Positions 59,366 to 64,000 of a DNA stretch of 64,000 nucleotides are shown here, in pieces (the first letter of the stretch is position 1; each line of letters begins with the position of its first letter). The stretch comes from Brevundimonas sp. (lineage in GTDB: Bacteria; Pseudomonadota; Alphaproteobacteria; Caulobacterales; Caulobacteraceae): contig NZ_QFNM01000004.1 of NCBI RefSeq assembly GCF_003248455.1, forward strand, positions 62,001 through 126,000. Direction: 5' to 3'. The notes beneath the pieces were generated by a model, which saw only the letters and a program-made list of their open reading frames with translations, had not been told where the DNA came from and searched no databases. A program made the position numbers and the translations under genes.

Positions 59366-62300
59366 CAGATATCCCCTCCCCGGCCGGTCGCGGGCGCAGG
59401 CGCGTTCGGATCGGTCAGGTCGCTGGTTTCGTCGTAACGCTCGATCCGATCAGGGTTCGAGGTCGGCTTGGGTCCGGGATTGTGGCCCTGCGGCAGCTTG
59501 GAGGAAAGCCAGCGGCAGACCACATAGAAGACCGGGGTGAAGATCAGGCCGAAGAAGGTCACGCCCAGCATCCCCGAGAAGACGGAGGTGCCCAGCGATT
59601 GGCGCATCTCGGCCCCCGGCCCCGTCGCCAGCATCAGGGGCACGACGCCCAGGATGAAGGCGAACGACGTCATCAGGATCGGGCGCAGGCGGGTCCGGGC
59701 GGCGGCGACCGCCGCATCGAACCGGTTCATGCCATGCTCTTCCTCGGCCTGTTTGGCGAACTCCACGATCAGGATGGCGTTCTTGGCCGCGAGCGCGATC
59801 AGCACCACCAGCCCGATCTGGACCAGGATGTTGTTGTCCAGGCCGCGCAGATTGACCCCCAGAATGGCCGCCAGCAGACACATGGGCACGATCAGGATGA
59901 CCGCCAGCGGAAGGGTGAACGCCTCATACTGCGCCGCCAGCACCAGGAAGACGAACACCACCGCCATCACGAAGATGAGCGTCGCGCCCGAACCGGCCGC
60001 CTTCTGCTGATAGGCCAGACCCGTCCATTCGTAGGAGAAGCCCTGGGGCAGGGTCTGGGCGGCCATGTTCTCCATGATCTGCAGCGCCTGGCCGGACGAT
60101 ACCCCAGGCGCGGCGTTGCCCTGAAGCTCGGCCGCCGGGAACAGGTTGTAGCGGACGATCCGCGACGGGCCGGAGTCGTCGATCAGGTTGGCGACGGAAC
60201 CGATCGGCACCATGGCTCCCGAGGACGAGCGGGTCTTCAGGTTGGCGATGTCGGCGATGTCGTCGCGGTACTGCGGCTCGGCCTGGGCCGTCACGCGGAA
60301 GGTGCGGCCCAGCATGTTGAAGTCGTTGACGTAGGACGACCCCAGATAGACCCCCAGCGTATCGAACACCGCGCTGGGCTGGACGCCCAGCATCAGCGCC
60401 TTGCTGCGGTCGACGTCGGCGGTCACGCGCGGAGAGGCGGTGTTATAGGTCGAGAAGACCTGGCTCACCTCGGTCGGTGCCTGGGCGGCCGCCCCCATCA
60501 TGGCGAAGGTCGCCCCTTCCAGCGCGCGATAACCGGCCCCGTCGCGGTCCTGGATCATCATCGAGAAGCCGTTGCCGGTGCCCAGACCCTGGACCGCCGG
60601 CGGGGCGATGACGAAGATCTGCGCGTCCTCGATCTGCCCGGTCGCCTGGGTGATGGCGCCGGCCAGGGCGGTGGCGGCCTCCTCCTTGGTGCGATCCTCG
60701 AACGGATTCAGACGCACGAAGATGGTGGCGGCGTTGGAGCCGAACGAGAAGCTGGACCCGTCCAGGCCGGCGAAGGCCACGGTGCCGTTGACGCCGTCGG
60801 TGTCCTGAATGATCTGGCGGGCGCGCTGCATCACATCCTCGGTGCGGTCCAGCGAAGAACCGGCCGGAAGCTGGATCACGCCGATCAGGAAGCCCTGATC
60901 CTGCTCGGGGATGAAGCCCGAGGGCGTGTCGATCAGACGCCAGGCCGTCAGGCCCAGCAGGCCGACGTAGACGACCAGCACCAGGCCCACCGTGCGAACC
61001 AGACGCGCGGTCAGGCGGCCGTAGCGGTCCGACAGCCAGTCGAAGCCCTCGTTGAACTTACGTCCGGCCCAGCCGCCGTAATAGACGATCGTGCCCCAGA
61101 CGCCCGGCTTGCGGGCATGCTCATGGTGATCCTTGTGCGGCTTCAGCAAGAGGGCGGCCATGGCGGGCGACAGGGTCAGGGAGACGAACAGCGAAATGAC
61201 CGAGGCCGAAGCGATCACCACTGCGAACTGGCGGTAGAAGATGCCGGGGATGCCGGGCAGGAACATGGTCGGGATGAACACCGAGATCAGCACCAGGCCG
61301 ATGGCGATCAGGGCGCCGGACACCTCCTGCATCGAGCGATAGGCGGCCTCCTTGGGACTGAGTCCCTCGCTGATGGCCCGCTCCACGTTCTCGACCACGA
61401 CGATGGCGTCGTCGACCACGATGCCGACCGCCAGAACCAGGGCGAACAGCGACAGGGAGTTGATCGAATAGCCCAGCGCCAGCTGCACCGCGAAGGTGCC
61501 GACCAGGGCGACCGGAATGGCGATGATCGGAATGATGGCCGCGCGCCAGGTCTGCAGGAAGACCATGATCACGATGACGACCAGGATGACAGCCTCGACC
61601 AGCGTATGCTCGACCGATTCCACCGAGGCCGCGACGAATTCGGTCGGATTGTAAGGCACCGCGATGTTCATGCCGGCGGGAAGCTCGGCTTTGATCGCCT
61701 CGACTTCCTGCAGGACCCGCTGGGCGGTGCCCAGCGCATTGGCGCCCGGCTGCTGAACGATGGCGACGCCGATGCCGCGTTGGCCGTCGAAGAAGCCGCG
61801 AATGCCGTAGTCCTGCGCGCCCAGTTCGATGCGGGCCACGTCGCGCAGACGGGTCACACGCCCTTCGGCGTCGGTCTTCAGGACGACATCGGCGAACTGG
61901 TCGGGATCGCTCAGGCGGCCTTGGACCTGGACCGGCAACTGGAAGGCGGCGGCGTTGGTGGGGAAAGGCGGCTGGCCGATGGAGCCGGCGGCGGCCTGGA
62001 CGTTCTGCGCGCGCAGGGCGGCGACGACGTCGGGTCCCGTCAGGCCGCGCTCGGCCGCCTTGGCTGGGTCGATCCAGACGCGCATCGAATAGTTGCCGCC
62101 GCCGAAGACGTTGACCGCCCCCACGCCCTCGATCCGCAGCAGGCGGTCCCGCAGCGTCGAGTTGGCGTAGTTGCCGACATAGTCGTTATCCAGCGAGCCG
62201 TCGGGCGAGGTCAGGCCCAGGATCATCAGGAAGCCGCTCTCGGCCTTGTTGACCACCACGCCGGTCTGTCGCACGGCGTCGGGCAGGCGCGGCTCGGCCA

Positions 62301-62643
62301 GGGCGACCCGGTTCTGGACCAGCACCTGGGCGGCGTCCAGATCGGTGCCGGGCTGGAAGGTCACGGTGATGGCCACCGCCCCTTCGGAGGTCGAGGAAGA
62401 GGAGATGTAGAGCATGTCCTCGACGCCGTTCACCTCCTGCTCGATGGGGGCGGCGACGGTCTCGGCCAGGGTCTCGGCCGAGGCGCCGGGGTAGGAGGCG
62501 TTGATGGTGATCGTCGGCGGGGCGATCTCCGGGTACTGCGATAGGGGCAGCAGCGGATAGGCGGCCACGCCGATGATGGAGATCACCACCGCGATCACGG
62601 CCGCGAAGATCGGCCGATCGATGAAGAAACGAGAAATGTTCAT
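59365..62643 (-). CDS. RND multidrug efflux permease (AcrB/MexB type)
   Basis: 1092 residues. The sequence starts MNISRFFIDRPIFAAVIAVV and has the HAE1 hallmarks: 12 membrane segments, LGYSINSLSLFALVLAVGIVVDDAIVVVENVER with the paired proton-relay Asp residues, and a long periplasmic part with the QNRVALAEPRLP segment. It expels hydrophobic drugs or solvents by proton antiport. The C-terminal tail is hydrophilic and longer than in AcrB. It follows the adaptor gene by 3 bp. Confidence 0.96.
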   Translation of the reverse strand: MNISRFFIDRPIFAAVIAVVISIIGVAAYPLLPLSQYPEIAPPTITINASYPGASAETLAETVAAPIEQEVNGVEDMLYISSSSTSEGAVAITVTFQPGTDLDAAQVLVQNRVALAEPRLPDAVRQTGVVVNKAESGFLMILGLTSPDGSLDNDYVGNYANSTLRDRLLRIEGVGAVNVFGGGNYSMRVWIDPAKAAERGLTGPDVVAALRAQNVQAAAGSIGQPPFPTNAAAFQLPVQVQGRLSDPDQFADVVLKTDAEGRVTRLRDVARIELGAQDYGIRGFFDGQRGIGVAIVQQPGANALGTAQRVLQEVEAIKAELPAGMNIAVPYNPTEFVAASVESVEHTLVEAVILVVIVIMVFLQTWRAAIIPIIAIPVALVGTFAVQLALGYSINSLSLFALVLAVGIVVDDAIVVVENVERAISEGLSPKEAAYRSMQEVSGALIAIGLVLISVFIPTMFLPGIPGIFYRQFAVVIASASVISLFVSLTLSPAMAALLLKPHKDHHEHARKPGVWGTIVYYGGWAGRKFNEGFDWLSDRYGRLTARLVRTVGLVLVVYVGLLGLTAWRLIDTPSGFIPEQDQGFLIGVIQLPAGSSLDRTEDVMQRARQIIQDTDGVNGTVAFAGLDGSSFSFGSNAATIFVRLNPFEDRTKEEAATALAGAITQATGQIEDAQIFVIAPPAVQGLGTGNGFSMMIQDRDGAGYRALEGATFAMMGAAAQAPTEVSQVFSTYNTASPRVTADVDRSKALMLGVQPSAVFDTLGVYLGSSYVNDFNMLGRTFRVTAQAEPQYRDDIADIANLKTRSSSGAMVPIGSVANLIDDSGPSRIVRYNLFPAAELQGNAAPGVSSGQALQIMENMAAQTLPQGFSYEWTGLAYQQKAAGSGATLIFVMAVVFVFLVLAAQYEAFTLPLAVILIVPMCLLAAILGVNLRGLDNNILVQIGLVVLIALAAKNAILIVEFAKQAEEEHGMNRFDAAVAAARTRLRPILMTSFAFILGVVPLMLATGPGAEMRQSLGTSVFSGMLGVTFFGLIFTPVFYVVCRWLSSKLPQGHNPGPKPTSNPDRIERYDETSDLTDPNAPAPATGRGGDI

Positions 62644-62646
62644 GGC

Positions 62647-63852
62647 TTAACCGCCAGTGGGGAGGGCGTTGGCGAACGAGGCGCTGGAGGCCGGGGCCGC
62701 CTGGGTGACGGGCGCGGGAGAAGCGGCGGCGGCGACCGGCGTGATCCTGCCGGTCTTGGGCGTGACCTTGGAGCCCGGCTGGGCGGCGCGTTGCAGGCCG
62801 GCGATGATGACGCGGTCGGTCGGCGCCAGGCCCGAACGGACGACGCGCAGGCCCTGGACGATCGGACCCAGCTGAACCGCCTTGTTGGTCACGGTCCCGT
62901 CGGCGTTGACGACGGCCACGGTGCGGCGGGTCTGGTCGGTGCCAATGGCCGAATCCGGCACCAGCAGCGCGTCGTAGGCGCCGGCGCCGGCGACCTGGGC
63001 GCTGCCGAACATGCCGGGGCGCAGGAAACCGTCGGCGTTGGGCAGGATGGCGCGCAGGCGGATGACGCCGGACGCCGTGTCCACCGCGTTGTCCGAGAAG
63101 TCCAGACGGCCGGTGTGCTTGTAGGTGCTTTCGTCCTGCAGGCGCACATTGACCACGGCGCCCTGGTTGGCGCCGCCCTCGCGCAGATATTTCAACAGGA
63201 CCGCCTCGGACCCGTCGAAGACGAAGTGGATCGGGCCGCCCGAGATGATGGTGGTCAGCACGTCGCCGGCCGACGATCCGCCGGCGATGACGTTGCCGGG
63301 ATCGACGCGCCGGTCCGACACCCGACCCGAGGTCGGCGCCGTGACGCGGGTGTAGTCCAGGTTCAGGCGCGCGGTGCGGACCGCGGCGTTGGCGGCGGTC
63401 AGATTGGCCTGGGCCGCCTCTACGGCCGCCTTGTTGGCGTCATACTCGGCCCTGGACACCGCCTGGGAGGCCAGCAGGGTCTCGCTGCGGGCCAGGTTGG
63501 CGCGGGCCAGGGTCAGTTGCGACTGCATCTGGGCGACCTGGGCCTGGGCCTGGGCCAGGGCGGCCTGGGCCGGACGCGGGTCCAGGGTGAACAGGAGCTG
63601 TCCGCGCTGCACCATCTGGCCGTCGCGGAAATGAACCGCCTGGATATAGCCGCCGACGCGCGCGCGCACGTCCACGCTTTCGATCGCCTCGAAGCGGCCC
63701 GTGAACTCGTCCCAGTCGCGCACCTTCTGCTGCAGCGGCGTGGCCACCGTCACCGGCGGGGCGCCTTGCGCCGGAGCCTCCGCCTTAGGCGAACAACCAT
63801 AAAGCGCACCCGTCACCATGACGGACACGGCCGCAATCTTCAGCCCGCGCAT
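62647..63852 (-). CDS. RND efflux periplasmic adaptor (AcrA/MexA type)
   Basis: 401 residues. A lipobox (SVMVTGALYGCSP) anchors the protein. The biotinyl-lipoyl part has ESVDVRARVGGYIQAVHFRDGQMV, the coiled coil runs about residues 95-160, and LDYTRVTAPTSGRVSDRRVDPG and the beta-barrel follow. The start at 63852 gives MRGLKIAAV, 9 nt after GGGAG; a TTG nine codons upstream is less likely. It heads the efflux operon. Confidence 0.95.
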   Translation of the reverse strand: MRGLKIAAVSVMVTGALYGCSPKAEAPAQGAPPVTVATPLQQKVRDWDEFTGRFEAIESVDVRARVGGYIQAVHFRDGQMVQRGQLLFTLDPRPAQAALAQAQAQVAQMQSQLTLARANLARSETLLASQAVSRAEYDANKAAVEAAQANLTAANAAVRTARLNLDYTRVTAPTSGRVSDRRVDPGNVIAGGSSAGDVLTTIISGGPIHFVFDGSEAVLLKYLREGGANQGAVVNVRLQDESTYKHTGRLDFSDNAVDTASGVIRLRAILPNADGFLRPGMFGSAQVAGAGAYDALLVPDSAIGTDQTRRTVAVVNADGTVTNKAVQLGPIVQGLRVVRSGLAPTDRVIIAGLQRAAQPGSKVTPKTGRITPVAAAASPAPVTQAAPASSASFANALPTGG

Positions 63853-63936
63853 CTGCGCAATCTCCCTGTCGGAGGTCAAATTCCAGTCAAGCGGACGTAG
63901 GCCGATGGGGAGGCGGCCGTTTCAACGCATGGTGAC

Positions 63937-63978
63937 TTAATGGTCGGGGCCGAAGCGCTTGTCAACAGACGTTGTCAA
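63937..63978 (-). promoter_or_regulatory. Possible promoter and repeat upstream of the RND operon
   Basis: On the minus strand TTGACA (63965-63960) and CATTAA (63942-63937) are 17 bp apart, close to a sigma-70-type promoter. TTGTCAA occurs twice on the plus strand, at 63959-63965 and 63972-63978, 13 bp apart, which could be an operator for a regulator lying beyond the window end. Confidence 0.4.
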
Positions 63979-64000
63979 AGCCATATGGGGTTTGCGGTTA

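Noticed and set aside
59482..62544. A 1020-residue open frame on the plus strand opposite the RND permease.
   Set aside because: Antisense shadow; composition (His/Asp/Gln-rich) is typical of mirror translation.
1..64000. CRISPR arrays, tRNA genes, IS elements or prophage genes.
   Set aside because: No regularly spaced repeats, clover-leaf-like sequences, transposases or phage structural genes were seen on reading both strands.

Overview
The window reads as a chromosomal segment of a high-GC alphaproteobacterium of the Caulobacteraceae, most like Brevundimonas. This rests on a CcrM-type GANTC methyltransferase, CtrA-like and GANTC motifs upstream of ftsZ, a Caulobacter-style FtsZ with a long linker, and the smc / DsbA-like / DUF721 / mutY neighbourhood. 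Genus is inferred from protein recall, not from a search. Nearly all of the DNA codes for protein, and most genes look like vertically inherited core genes. I saw no insertion sequence, prophage, CRISPR array or tRNA.

Layout. 1-1369: 3' end of a MidA-like methyltransferase and pgeF. 1366-13198 (minus strand): distal half of the division and cell-wall (dcw) cluster, murC-murB-ddlB-ftsQ-ftsA-ftsZ-lpxC, with a 1000-residue TonB-dependent receptor gene between ftsA and ftsZ. 13379-20285 (plus): catalase katE, ccrM, a glycosyltransferase and a glycogen-debranching-type glycosidase. 20460-26320 (minus): polysaccharide module (UDP-glucose dehydrogenase, UDP-glucuronate epimerase, outer-membrane barrel, BY-kinase). 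26462-31571: phoH, gamma carbonic anhydrase, ribF, MaoC hydratase, a HAD gene with no stop of its own, an MscS channel. 31540-38371: smc, two DsbA-like proteins, a DUF721/DciA-like protein, mutY. 38461-42415: an unknown gene and a subtilisin autotransporter. 42584-53017 (minus): proximal dcw half, mraZ-rsmH-ftsL-ftsI-murE-murF-mraY-murD-ftsW. 53429-53828 (minus): RNase P RNA. 53924-63852: TetR-controlled EmrAB-like efflux pair, two small proteins, and an RND tripartite efflux operon.

How the genes fit together. The two dcw blocks supply lipid II synthesis and divisome assembly. They lie about 29 kb apart in the same orientation, and murG, expected at the junction, is not in the window. The DNA upstream of mraZ is dense with candidate control sites: four TGGGN repeats spaced exactly 10 bp (MraZ type), a near-consensus CtrA box and a GAAC-N7-GAAC (alphaproteobacterial LexA) box. 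A second LexA-type box precedes a 69-residue unknown protein, and a third precedes a DsbA-like lipoprotein gene.

Other unusual points are a 100-bp palindromic repeat inserted in frame inside murD, with a sister copy between murC and murB that helps form murB's ribosome-binding site; a terminator-like hairpin just upstream of the phoH start; and two places (HAD/MaoC junction and 38412-38461) where a frameshift is suspected.
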